A stretch of DNA of 38,704 nt from Candidatus Woesearchaeota archaeon (GCA_013331635.1 DUFZ01000034.1:52055-90758), one strand, 5' to 3'. Counted from the stretch's first letter, positions 8,009-14,666 are shown. The notes: generated by a model from the sequence alone, not told the origin. Made by a program: numbers and translations.

Positions 8009-8245
8009 ATGACGAAAAAAGAAGAAACTCCCCTGGCAGAAGGGGAGAAAATGGGATTTCATAAAGGATCACTAGCTACATTAAGCAAGGAGCGAGAAGA
8101 ACTGCTTCGAATCCTGCAAATTGTAGAACAATTGATGCAGATGCATATCAAAGAATTAAAAGATCTAGGGGTAGATTTAGCCGCCCAGGCCAAGGAATCA
8201 GCTCCCAAATTGAAAGGCAAGAAGCCCATTGAAGATATTTTGTAG
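8009..8245 (+). CDS. small helical protein, unknown function
   Basis: A 78-residue protein I do not recognise. The middle (about 22-60) is a long amphipathic helix with regular leucine/isoleucine spacing (LATLSKEREELLRILQ), likely a coiled coil and so a dimer. Both ends are charged and probably disordered, and the C-terminus ends KPIEDIL. There is no signal peptide or membrane segment. The TATA-like box centred 26 nt before the ATG supports expression. It is divergent from the nuclease gene, so a shared role is possible but unproven. Confidence 0.6.
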   Translation: MTKKEETPLAEGEKMGFHKGSLATLSKEREELLRILQIVEQLMQMHIKELKDLGVDLAAQAKESAPKLKGKKPIEDIL

Positions 8246-8262
8246 GAATATTTGGCTAATTT

Positions 8263-8454
8263 TTAGTTTTCATCTTCATTCTTTTCAAATCCATAGGGGC
8301 AATGCCGACATCCATTCTGGCAGCAATACCCCCGAGCTTGTAAGAAATAATGCGTAAAAACCATATATCCAGTAATGGGGTCAGTATAACTATCCTGCTT
8401 CTGAAAGCAGGCCTGCTGATGCCTCTTTTCTGCCGTAGCATCAACTTTTTGCAT
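8263..8454 (-). CDS. DUF5522-family small cysteine-rich protein
   Basis: A 63-residue protein that matches the DUF5522 pattern: TGYMVFTHYFLQARGYC, then C and NGCRHCPYGF. The cysteines and histidine of CCQNGCRHCPYG could bind a metal, probably zinc. The family is small, of unknown function, and known to me mainly from bacteria and eukaryotes, so an archaeal copy may reflect transfer. The frame is chosen over an overlapping one because only this frame gives the family motif. A perfect 14-base palindrome lies just upstream, between the TATA-like box and the ATG. Confidence 0.78.
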   Translation of the reverse strand: MQKVDATAEKRHQQACFQKQDSYTDPITGYMVFTHYFLQARGYCCQNGCRHCPYGFEKNEDEN

Positions 8455-8460
8455 TATAAA

Positions 8461-8474
8461 ATGGTAATTACCAT
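8461..8474. promoter_or_regulatory. perfect palindrome, candidate operator of the DUF5522 gene
   Basis: ATGGTAATTACCAT is a perfect 14-base palindrome. It sits 7 bases upstream of the DUF5522 start codon (8454, minus strand), between a TATA-like AAATAGAATTT (complement of about 8475-8485) and the predicted start site. A dimeric regulator bound there would block transcription. That role is inference. Confidence 0.5.
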
Positions 8475-8530
8475 AAATTCTATTTAACCTTTCCTATACA
8501 AAATAAAAGAAAATAAATTAGAAAAAAAAC

Positions 8531-9433
8531 TCACCGCAGCAGTACTGCAACCATAAAGACAATCAGCCCAGCAAGGATAACGATTCCCGCAAATAACCAC
8601 ATGGTTGAACGCAAGTCATCAAAGCTAAGTCCTGCACTCTGGCTGGCAGCAACACTAGCAGTACTGGTTGGTGGATTGTAGGGGTAGGCTTCCACAGTAA
8701 CTTGTGCTCGTGCTGGCAAAGCTGCTACAGGCGCAGTCATTGCTGCCGTTGGAGCAATGGTTTGATGATCATATACTTGATAATATCGATCATCGTGATA
8801 CCTATCTTCTGATTGTAGGACATCGGTAATTTTATCTTGCAGATCACTGATGTCATCATTAAGATTTTCTAATTTGTCCTGAAGATCATCCTCATTAGGT
8901 TCGTTTCGAATGTCTTGAATAAGATCATCGACATCATCGCCAAGATCCTGAAGATCATCATCTAGATCATCTAAACTGTTTTCATATCGTCGAATTCCAG
9001 AATCATCATTATTATCAAGTGCATTGGTATATTTTCTTTTTAAAGAGCGATAATCATCCTCGTAGCTATTAAATTGGTCTTTTAAATCCTGGTACTGATT
9101 GATATTTTCGCAGGTGTCTCCTGTTCCATCACGGTCTGTATCTAATTGATTATCATTAGCTACATTTTGGCAGTTATCTGGTCCATTTTCATTTTTCGTA
9201 AATCCGGGTTGAACTTCACCATTGTTACAACCAGCAATTAGATTACTATCTCTAACTCCATCATTATCCCGATCAGTATATTGGGGAACTGAAAATAGCG
9301 GGTCCTGAATTGCACAATCAATTGCATCTTCTACTCCATCTCCATCAGTATCAGGATCCTGTGCCACGACACTCACGGCACTTGCCAGAATCAATATCAA
9401 AAATACACACCAAAGTTGTTTAGTTATTTTCAT
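8531..9433 (-). CDS. secreted, membrane-anchored protein with thrombospondin type 3-like calcium repeats
   Basis: A 300-residue cell-surface protein. A signal peptide (residues 1-24, ending SVVAQ) is followed by Asp-rich calcium-binding repeats of the thrombospondin type 3 kind: DPDTDGDGVEDAIDC, TDRDNDGVRDS and LDTDRDGTGDTCE (about 26-115). Six cysteines in this part could form disulfides. An acidic coiled coil rich in DDL units covers about 120-210, then an Ala/Thr/Pro-rich linker, and a C-terminal transmembrane helix (about 276-299) ends in two residues, LR. The protein is probably anchored with the repeats outside. GGGTGA lies 6 nt before the ATG. The acidic coiled coil is encoded by repeated GATCATC-like stretches around 8870-8990, so its length may vary between strains. 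Confidence 0.82.
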   Translation of the reverse strand: MKITKQLWCVFLILILASAVSVVAQDPDTDGDGVEDAIDCAIQDPLFSVPQYTDRDNDGVRDSNLIAGCNNGEVQPGFTKNENGPDNCQNVANDNQLDTDRDGTGDTCENINQYQDLKDQFNSYEDDYRSLKRKYTNALDNNDDSGIRRYENSLDDLDDDLQDLGDDVDDLIQDIRNEPNEDDLQDKLENLNDDISDLQDKITDVLQSEDRYHDDRYYQVYDHQTIAPTAAMTAPVAALPARAQVTVEAYPYNPPTSTASVAASQSAGLSFDDLRSTMWLFAGIVILAGLIVFMVAVLLR

Positions 9434-9524
9434 AAAGAGTCACCCATTATCTATTTTCTACTTTAGAATAGATACAATTATGGTTACTTTATTATAAAGT
9501 TTTCGGTAAATTGTTCCTAGAATC

Positions 9525-9992
9525 TCAATCCTCTTCCGGCAGGCCTACAATAGTCTTCCAGGCATAAGTAAAAAAGTCTTTCGCGAACCGCTCGCAATTC
9601 ACCAGGTTGTCGATATCAATCTCCGCGGTGCAATGGTCCAGTTCAACAATTAAAGTAACATGCCGGCGGTATTCTTCCCGCTTGAGCTGGGGAAGCTTCA
9701 GGACCATTTTGAGAAATCCATAGAACGTCATGTATTTTTGCAATTCAGCATCATCAGGATATAATTCCATCACCCTGGTTGCTCGTAGCGCCGGACTCTT
9801 GGGCAGAGCGTCCAGCCGACTTTGTTCCTTAGCTTGTTCCAGAAAGGCTTCGATGATCAAGTCAAAGACGCTTACCAGGCGATTCAAGGCATTGATGAGT
9901 ATGTCCACCGTGCGGGAATATTTCAAGCTGACGTAGATAATATGCTCAAGGCGCTTGAGTTCTTCGCGGGCTTCTAATAAGTATTCATTCAT
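9525..9992 (-). CDS. helical protein, downstream member of a tandem paralogous pair
   Basis: A 155-residue soluble protein of unknown function. It is mostly helical at the N-terminus (EAREELKRLEHIIYVSLKYS) and ends with a strand-turn-helix region (RRHVTLIVELDH, IDIDNLVNCERFAKDFF). It resembles the neighbouring gene at 10041-10517 in order and spacing of segments: an FL helix, an E-[FY]-[KR]-R step, a hydrophobic strand, then a D-containing turn and helix. The two likely arose by an old duplication. The all-helical N-terminus is reminiscent of HEPN-like folds but no catalytic motif is visible. 48 bases separate the genes; no clear Shine-Dalgarno is seen. Confidence 0.65.
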   Translation of the reverse strand: MNEYLLEAREELKRLEHIIYVSLKYSRTVDILINALNRLVSVFDLIIEAFLEQAKEQSRLDALPKSPALRATRVMELYPDDAELQKYMTFYGFLKMVLKLPQLKREEYRRHVTLIVELDHCTAEIDIDNLVNCERFAKDFFTYAWKTIVGLPEED

Positions 9993-10040
9993 ATGCAGTA
10001 TATATGGTGGGAAAAAGACAGAAATACGTTGTTCTTTTTA

Positions 10041-10517
10041 TTATTTTCTGTTTATAATGCCTTCCATGGCGGTAAGGAACTCCTTGGACTGGTCCAAATA
10101 ACGGGAAATATCCCTGGCATCGACGACTTTCAGTTGATAATCTTTACTTGCGATAACAAAGCGATCCTGGCGTTTGAACTCGATGGGGCTTTTCTGATGG
10201 CTTTCCATTAACTCTCGGAGAAAGAGCAGCAGGGTGATATACTCTGGTGAAAGATGGTTTCGCCGTAAGGCGGTGCGGAAAGTCGTGAGCTTGCTCTCAA
10301 AGGTATTGGCGTAAGCAGGCACCAATTGCAGCTGGCGTTCGTAGGCCAGGATGGCTTCCATGGCTTTTTCCAGGCAAGCGGCAAGATTGCTGATGATGCC
10401 CAGCAGCAAATGGGGATCTTTAACCGAAGGGAAAGTGACGTGAAATAAGTGCCAGGCAGCTTCATACTGCTGCCGGGCTTTCTCTTGCAATTCTAGATAG
10501 TTAGGAGCGGCGGTCAT
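10041..10517 (-). CDS. helical protein, upstream member of a tandem paralogous pair
   Basis: A 158-residue protein of unknown function, the probable paralogue of 9525-9992. Helices dominate residues 5-110 (LQEKARQQYEAAWHLFH, then LAACLEKAMEAILAYERQL). The C-terminal third has EFKRQDRFVIASKDYQLKV, then ARDISRYLDQSKEFLTAM, which parallels the end of its neighbour. A TATA-like box (complement of 10541-10550) lies about 27 nt before the ATG, so this gene probably begins a two-gene leaderless transcript separate from the NAC gene. No transmembrane segment or signal peptide is seen. Confidence 0.65.
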   Translation of the reverse strand: MTAAPNYLELQEKARQQYEAAWHLFHVTFPSVKDPHLLLGIISNLAACLEKAMEAILAYERQLQLVPAYANTFESKLTTFRTALRRNHLSPEYITLLLFLRELMESHQKSPIEFKRQDRFVIASKDYQLKVVDARDISRYLDQSKEFLTAMEGIINRK

Positions 10518-10549
10518 ACGATCATTGAATGAGAAAGAACTATAAATAT

Positions 10550-10897
10550 TTATTCGTCGCTTTTGCTCAGATTAAGGATAGCTTCAGCTAAATCTCCTTT
10601 TGCATCTTCCAGCGCCTTTCGGGCAGTTTTTTCATTGACCTTCGCTTGCTCCATGACCGTTCTGATATCATCAGCGGTGATAGCCGAAGCAGGAGAACGC
10701 TCTTGTTCCTCGATATCTCCTGAAATTTGCAGGCTTTCCTGCCCCATCATATTGACTTTAATGACCGAAGGATTGCGGATAATCAAATCCTTATCAGCGG
10801 TGCGGATAATAACTTCCTGAGCAGGAATCTCAACCTGTTGGATGCCCATCTGTTTCATCATCTGCTGCATTTTCCGAGGATTCATTCCAGGCAACAT
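10550..10897 (-). CDS. nac: nascent polypeptide-associated complex protein (alpha-NAC)
   Basis: The archaeal NAC protein, a homodimeric chaperone that binds the ribosome near the exit tunnel. The N-terminus MLPGMNPRKMQQMMKQMGI is typical. The NAC beta domain follows (VEIPAQEVIIRTADKDLIIR), and the C-terminal UBA domain (ITADDIRTVMEQAKV through LAEAILNLS) is complete. The ATG at 10897 begins one base after the stop of the Sec61beta gene and gives the usual family start. A TTG at 10918 would add 7 residues and overlap Sec61beta; it cannot be excluded. The pair links nascent-chain handling with the translocon. Confidence 0.93.
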   Translation of the reverse strand: MLPGMNPRKMQQMMKQMGIQQVEIPAQEVIIRTADKDLIIRNPSVIKVNMMGQESLQISGDIEEQERSPASAITADDIRTVMEQAKVNEKTARKALEDAKGDLAEAILNLSKSDE

Positions 10898-10898
10898 G

Positions 10899-11069
10899 TT
10901 AGAAAAATCGTCCGCCAAACTGATGGAGGAGAATGATGATAACCATGACCACGACGCTCAGCACGATAACTGCCCCGGGAGAGAATTCTATTTTAGAGGA
11001 CGATTCATCAAAGTACCGAGTTAGACCTCCTTGTCCAGAGGGCAAGCGAATTTTATTATCTTCTGCCAT
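10899..11069 (-). CDS. secG: preprotein translocase subunit Sec61beta (SecG-like)
   Basis: A 56-residue gene that is easy to miss. The translation begins MAEDNKIRLPSGQGGLTRYF and continues with SKIEFSPGAVIVLSVVV, then a hydrophobic helix to the C-terminus (LHQFGGRFF). The PSGQGGLxRYF and SPGAV motifs and the single tail-anchor helix (about 34-50) are diagnostic of archaeal Sec61beta. It is the third translocon subunit, with SecY encoded at the right edge of this window. The TATA-like CTATTTAAAA (complement of 11091-11100) is centred 26-27 nt upstream of the ATG, so the transcript is probably leaderless. It is co-transcribed with NAC. Confidence 0.93.
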   Translation of the reverse strand: MAEDNKIRLPSGQGGLTRYFDESSSKIEFSPGAVIVLSVVVMVIIILLHQFGGRFF

Positions 11070-11090
11070 ACTCGGTTAATTATGGAGGTG

Positions 11091-11100
11091 TTTTAAATAG
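11091..11100 (-). promoter_or_regulatory. TATA box of the sec61beta-NAC operon
   Basis: The minus-strand sequence CTATTTAAAA is centred about 26-27 nt before the Sec61beta ATG at 11069, which predicts transcription starting at or next to the start codon. Confidence 0.55.
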
Positions 11101-11132
11101 TTTTTGGAAAAATTAGAACCTTTTTTGAAATT

Positions 11133-11618
11133 CTATGACCCCGCTCTTTTTTGGCAGGCGCGAAACGAGTCTTGTATGGCTTTAAGTCGAAGGGAGTACC
11201 TTCGCAAGGAGAAATAAGAAACTTGGCCTGCTAAGGTAGCATATTCCTGTGAAGCTAAAGAATATAAGTTTGGTTTTTCTTCCTCAGAACTATGCTCCGC
11301 CAGAAGATGGCGCATTTGTGCTAAATTAAATTGGGTGTGAAATTGGCCTGGCTTTAAGGTAACCGCCTGCTGGAATTGGTCGATGGCCGCTTTAAAGTTT
11401 CCGATAGATCCTAAGTACCATCCCCATTGATCTCGGACTCGATATTCTTTTTCTGAATCGGGTGCATCGTGCAAGAGATCTAGCGCACGTTCAAAATACG
11501 CACTAGGCTCATACTCCGGCTGTCCCAGCGCACCACGAGCAATCAAATAGGAACATACACCCTCTTTTCCTTCACGGATAAGTTCATCGATGGAATCAAA
11601 GTCTTCGGGAGGTTTCAT
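11133..11618 (-). CDS. TPR-repeat protein
   Basis: A 161-residue protein with tetratricopeptide-type repeats. The clearest unit is WGWYLGSIGNFKAAIDQF followed by AVTLKPGQFHTQFNLAQM. Helices before (ALDLLHDAPDSEKEY) and after (LYSLASQEYATLAGQ) look like degenerate repeats. TPRs bind other proteins; no partner can be named. The ATG at 11618 has a TATA-like TATAGTATT about 26-30 nt upstream. A TTG at 11672 also has a TATA-like box at the right distance and would add 18 residues, so the start is open. No signal peptide. Confidence 0.7.
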   Translation of the reverse strand: MKPPEDFDSIDELIREGKEGVCSYLIARGALGQPEYEPSAYFERALDLLHDAPDSEKEYRVRDQWGWYLGSIGNFKAAIDQFQQAVTLKPGQFHTQFNLAQMRHLLAEHSSEEEKPNLYSLASQEYATLAGQVSYFSLRRYSLRLKAIQDSFRACQKRAGS

Positions 11619-11704
11619 GAGCGGCGCTATAATTTTTTTTAATACTATACTAATAGATGTATTTTTGATCAAACTTTTTTAATTTTGTCGATATAAATGA
11701 TACG

Positions 11705-11810
11705 AGTTTTTACTCCATTTTTTCTGGGTGGGCTTTATGCCCGCCGTTTGGTCCATTTTTTTGAAATGAATCAATATAATGCATCTGGTTTTTTACTCAA
11801 TTTTTTTCTA
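11705..11810. repeat. T-rich near-direct repeats flanking a GC hairpin, between rnpB and the TPR gene
   Basis: GTTTTTACTCCATTTTTTCT (11706-11725) recurs in near-identical form at 11788-11809, with a third shorter relative, GGTCCATTTTTTTG, near 11750-11763. Between the first two lies a hairpin, GGTGGGC-TTTAT-GCCCGCC (11727-11745), containing one G-T pair on the plus strand. The T-tracts would act as terminators for rightward transcription, but no rightward gene is seen to the left. On the minus strand the region holds the end of rnpB and the TPR promoter. Confidence 0.4.
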
Positions 11811-11818
11811 AAAAAAAA

Positions 11819-12184
11819 TGGTAGAGTGGCATAAGCCGCCTTTGGTGAGGCCCAAAACAAAAGTACAAGACTCCTGTCGATGGCCATTGGAAGCATTCTA
11901 CTGAGCGTTCATACGAACTTGCACCAGCCATGTCTCATGATTTAGACACCCAAAGTGTGACTTTGGAAGGTTTCGCCGTTTCATCGTTCCCTGCAAGGAC
12001 GTCAACAGATTAACTCCTCTCTTTCACAAGAGACTTCGCCATATCATCCCATCTTGCAGGACGTGTCGTTGCTGAAGCCAGAGCCAAGGGATTTCCCCTT
12101 CTTCCGTTAGGAAGTGGCGCTTTGAGGTGGGCGGACTTTCCTGGGTTCCCTTGCGGGTCCCTTTGCTTCCTGCCACTGCTACCA
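11819..12184 (-). ncRNA. rnpB: RNase P RNA
   Basis: This is the catalytic RNA of RNase P, which removes 5' leaders from pre-tRNAs. On the minus strand the 5' end TGGTAGCAGTGGCA (from 12184) pairs with the 3' end TGCCACTCTACCA (11831-11819), giving a 13-bp P1 stem with one bulged C. The conserved region AGGAAAGTCCGCCC (complement of 12129-12142) is universal region I, half of helix P4. The matching 3' conserved element GGCGGCTTATGCC is the complement of 11828-11840. Length of about 366 nt is normal. An AT-rich promoter sits at the correct distance upstream and a run of eight T follows the 3' end. Rpp29, a protein subunit, is encoded at 30666-30920. Confidence 0.93.
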
Positions 12185-12204
12185 ATATCTGTTCGGGGGT
12201 GGCT

Positions 12205-12217
12205 ATTTTATAAATAT
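12205..12217 (-). promoter_or_regulatory. rnpB promoter (TATA box)
   Basis: The minus-strand ATATTTATAAAAT is centred near 12212. Transcription 26 nt downstream would begin at about 12186, which agrees with the RNA 5' end set by the P1 stem. From 12220 to 12443 I see no gene; there is only a weak inverted repeat near 12250-12275. Confidence 0.65.
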
Positions 12218-12443
12218 TTTGCATGAAAAGTGAATTCTGATATCCCTAAACTGGTTCGCATCACGAAACTAGTTTGTTCCAAAACTTCTTTGGGCGTTTA
12301 TAATGAGAGCTGATATTTTAAGCTAAAGCAATTTTTGAGGTGGGCATGTCACTCAAACGCTGTTTGACTATCCACATTTCCCAATTATTTTACTGTTTTA
12401 ACAAAAATTTGGAAAAAATAAAAAAAAGAATAGAACAAAAAAT

Positions 12444-12665
12444 TTATTCTTTAACTAAGTCGGAAATATTTCTTCCGGCGTCTTGTCTTTCATCTCCAAT
12501 GACCTGAACTGATTCTGGTTGTGTTGTTAAATAAGACTCCATTGCGTTGTAGCCAAGACCTAGACCAACTCCGCATGTACTTGTTATTGCGGCTCCAACC
12601 ACAGCAGCGTATACCTTTTCCTTGAATGAAAGGAGATATCCCATTTCTTCGTTTGATTTCACCAT
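12444..12665 (-). CDS. small membrane protein, unknown function
   Basis: A 73-residue protein, not recognised. One hydrophobic, glycine/alanine-rich segment (about 16-40, including VYAAVVGAAITSTCGVGLGLG) looks like a transmembrane helix. The C-terminal 35 residues are polar and acidic. The ATG at 12665 is preferred over an upstream in-frame codon because a strong TATA box (complement of 12686-12699) is centred about 26 nt before it, giving a leaderless mRNA. Its neighbours do not suggest a role. Confidence 0.6.
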   Translation of the reverse strand: MVKSNEEMGYLLSFKEKVYAAVVGAAITSTCGVGLGLGYNAMESYLTTQPESVQVIGDERQDAGRNISDLVKE

Positions 12666-12685
12666 TGTAATGTTGAGAAACACAA

Positions 12686-12920
12686 TATATTTATAAATCT
12701 TTTGTTTATCTTACTACTAAAGAGTTAAACTCTTATTATTCAACAATTATGATAATAACTCATTTTTGGCGAGTCACGAACTTCTCCATTCGGTTAACCG
12801 CGTTGCACTCTCATTCCACTTCGTTCTGGGAGTTTAACAGAGATTGCATACGTTATAAAGTGTAGTGAGCTATGACCAAAAGTGGGTGGCAGCTGAGCAA
12901 AGCGAAGTTTTCAATAACGC
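12686..12920. other. intergenic region with TATA box and tight palindrome
   Basis: The left end (12686-12699) is the TATA box of the small membrane protein gene. A near-perfect palindrome, AAGAGTT-A-AACTCTT (12720-12734), lies upstream of it at a distance suited to an activator or repressor site. The remainder up to 12920 holds no gene that I can support. Confidence 0.35.
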
Positions 12921-13442
12921 CTAACTTCTATAGAGAATCGCCGTGACCGTTGCCGTATAGGGCGTTCCATCACATTCCTGTCGGCTGTCTTCAATAGAAC
13001 TATTGATGATTTCATAGGCATCAGCTCCTTCTTGTTCTGCGAGAGTTATCAGTTTGACTAAGGCATCATTTTCTGCCCAAGTACGATCGGGATGACTACT
13101 TGCAGAACGAGCAGAAATGGTGCTTAATCTGTTTCCTTCATAAAGAACACCTAGTTCACTCACTAACTGTCCTATATCTTGTTGGAAGTGTATTCGTTGT
13201 AATGCGGGCTTTGCAGTTTCCTGCACAATTTCTCTTACTTGATCAAGAGAATCCAGTGTGATGTTCGAACCAAAGTACTGTTTAGCAATAACTGCTTTCT
13301 GCTCATGTGCTCTCTTTTGTGCTTCCCCATCATTGTCCGCCTCAAAACGGAATTCATCGTGATGTGAATCTGGATCAGGCATCCAAGCACCGCCATCAAA
13401 CATTGCTGCTCTGGTGGTGTATTTTGCTAAATATTTTTTCAT
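12921..13442 (-). CDS. unknown protein, third gene of the HAD/ParB-like operon
   Basis: A 173-residue soluble protein that I do not recognise. The N-terminal part (MKKYLAKYTTRAAMFDG, then GAWMPDPD and FRFEADNDGEAQKRAHEQ) looks like a small alpha/beta domain. The C-terminal part (KLITLAEQEGADAYEIIN, then PYTATVTAILYRS) has the helix-strand-strand run seen in YbjQ-like domains, but that likeness is weak. GAGGTGAG lies just before the ATG. It starts 23 bases after the ParB-like gene ends and is probably co-transcribed with it and the HAD phosphatase. Confidence 0.65.
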   Translation of the reverse strand: MKKYLAKYTTRAAMFDGGAWMPDPDSHHDEFRFEADNDGEAQKRAHEQKAVIAKQYFGSNITLDSLDQVREIVQETAKPALQRIHFQQDIGQLVSELGVLYEGNRLSTISARSASSHPDRTWAENDALVKLITLAEQEGADAYEIINSSIEDSRQECDGTPYTATVTAILYRS

Positions 13443-13465
13443 GGTCTCACCTCGTTTTATTTTCG

Positions 13466-14143
13466 TTATCCATCAATTCCTACATAACCCAAGTCCCGGT
13501 AATACTCTTTTTGCAAATTCTTATAGCGTTCTTCAATAAGGGGACGTTCTTGGACGATATTCACCTGTCGCCAGTTGATCGGGTCAAACGGCAGGGGCGA
13601 TTGTACATCTATGAGATGCACGGCCGTTATCGTTGTTCCTGCTGCCAAACACAGATAGCTTCTATGCATCCCATCCACCAGAACTGGTTTTTCTTTACAA
13701 TTTTCAACAAGAGGTGGTATGTAGAGAGCCATCACTTTTTGGTTGGTATGGTCAACCCCATAGACTTGAGCGGGTAGCATATGGCTAATTCCTTTAACTA
13801 AATAAGTGCCAAACACACTTCTCATGTTATTCATTAAATCCAACAACTTACTTTCAAGTATGAAGGTCTGGCCAACTTGCATACTTTGCGGATCGAGATG
13901 ATACACCTGCGGCATGGTGTGCCGATAAGGAAAAATAAGCTCGCAGTCTCGTCGCAGAGGAATATGCTGGAGTAAAGCCGTCAATAATTCCTGAGTCATA
14001 AATGTTAACTGTTCAATGTTTTCCAATGCTCGTAAAGGTACGACATAACGATGCTGCTCTCTATCCATGGCTAGAGAATGTTGAATCCGATCTTCAACGA
14101 GTTCACGCTGAAGATGAAACTGTGTGTTCAGATGATCAGTCAT
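13466..14143 (-). CDS. ParB/sulfiredoxin-fold-like protein
   Basis: A 225-residue protein with a ParB-like signature in its C-terminal half: KPVLVDGMHRSYLCLAAG followed by a strand (TITAVHLIDV), with D157, H160 and R161. This is the conserved D-G-x-H-R nucleotide-binding motif of the ParB/Srx fold. The fold includes CTP-binding segregation proteins, sulfiredoxin and an archaeal free-serine kinase. The N-terminal 120 residues are not recognised. No helix-turn-helix is obvious, so a small-molecule or protein kinase/phosphotransfer role is more likely than chromosome segregation; that is inference. The ATG at 14143 overlaps the HAD gene by 8 bases, showing tight coupling. Confidence 0.65.
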   Translation of the reverse strand: MTDHLNTQFHLQRELVEDRIQHSLAMDREQHRYVVPLRALENIEQLTFMTQELLTALLQHIPLRRDCELIFPYRHTMPQVYHLDPQSMQVGQTFILESKLLDLMNNMRSVFGTYLVKGISHMLPAQVYGVDHTNQKVMALYIPPLVENCKEKPVLVDGMHRSYLCLAAGTTITAVHLIDVQSPLPFDPINWRQVNIVQERPLIEERYKNLQKEYYRDLGYVGIDG

Positions 14144-14666
14144 TATCAATCACTTCATGAATATGGTTGAGATTGGAAATAATAAAATCGGGGATTACAG
14201 TAGAAACATATTTCTTTCCGCAACCAGTTTGCACTAAGATAGTCTTTACTCCAGCTCGCTGTCCTGCCAGAATATCATCTTCCATATCCCCTACCATATA
14301 GGACTTACTCAAATCAATCCCGTGCTTCTTCACCGCTTTGAGAATAAGCTTTGGCAACGGTTTGCGGCAGGAACAGTTATCCCAACTAGCATGGGGACAG
14401 TAGAACATATCTTTTATCAAAATGTCCGCTTGCCGTAATTGCTGCCATACGGAAGAAAAAATCATCTGAACCTCCGTCTGGCTAAGTCTGCCCTTGGCAA
14501 TCCAAGATTGGTTAGAAATCAAAATTAAGACATATCCCTGTTGCTGCAGCCAAGATAATCCTACTAAGATATCATGGTACAATAATTTATCTGTGGGAAT
14601 TATTGTCGGATACCCTGAATTGTCTACGAGTGTCCCGTCCTTGTCTAAAAAAATTGCTTTAACCAT
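14136..14666 (-). CDS. HAD-IIIA phosphatase, GmhB/HisB-N-like
   Basis: A 176-residue phosphatase of the HAD superfamily. Motif I is FLDKDGTL with nucleophile D8 and acid D10, motif II is ISNQS, and motif IV is GDMEDD (D127, D130). The zinc-binding loop C90, H92, C98, C100 (YCPHASWDNCSCRKP) is characteristic of heptose bisphosphate phosphatase (GmhB) and histidinol-phosphatase relatives. The substrate is probably a sugar or small-molecule phosphate. GAGGTAAAG precedes the ATG. It is the first gene of a leftward operon with the ParB-like protein; no other heptose or histidine genes are present, so the pathway is open. Confidence 0.88.
   Translation of the reverse strand: MVKAIFLDKDGTLVDNSGYPTIIPTDKLLYHDILVGLSWLQQQGYVLILISNQSWIAKGRLSQTEVQMIFSSVWQQLRQADILIKDMFYCPHASWDNCSCRKPLPKLILKAVKKHGIDLSKSYMVGDMEDDILAGQRAGVKTILVQTGCGKKYVSTVIPDFIISNLNHIHEVIDND

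Noticed and set aside
12024-12224. 66-codon minus-strand frame with an ATG behind an AT-rich promoter
   Set aside because: It covers the 5' part of the RNase P RNA gene. The conserved RNA elements and P1 pairing explain the sequence better.
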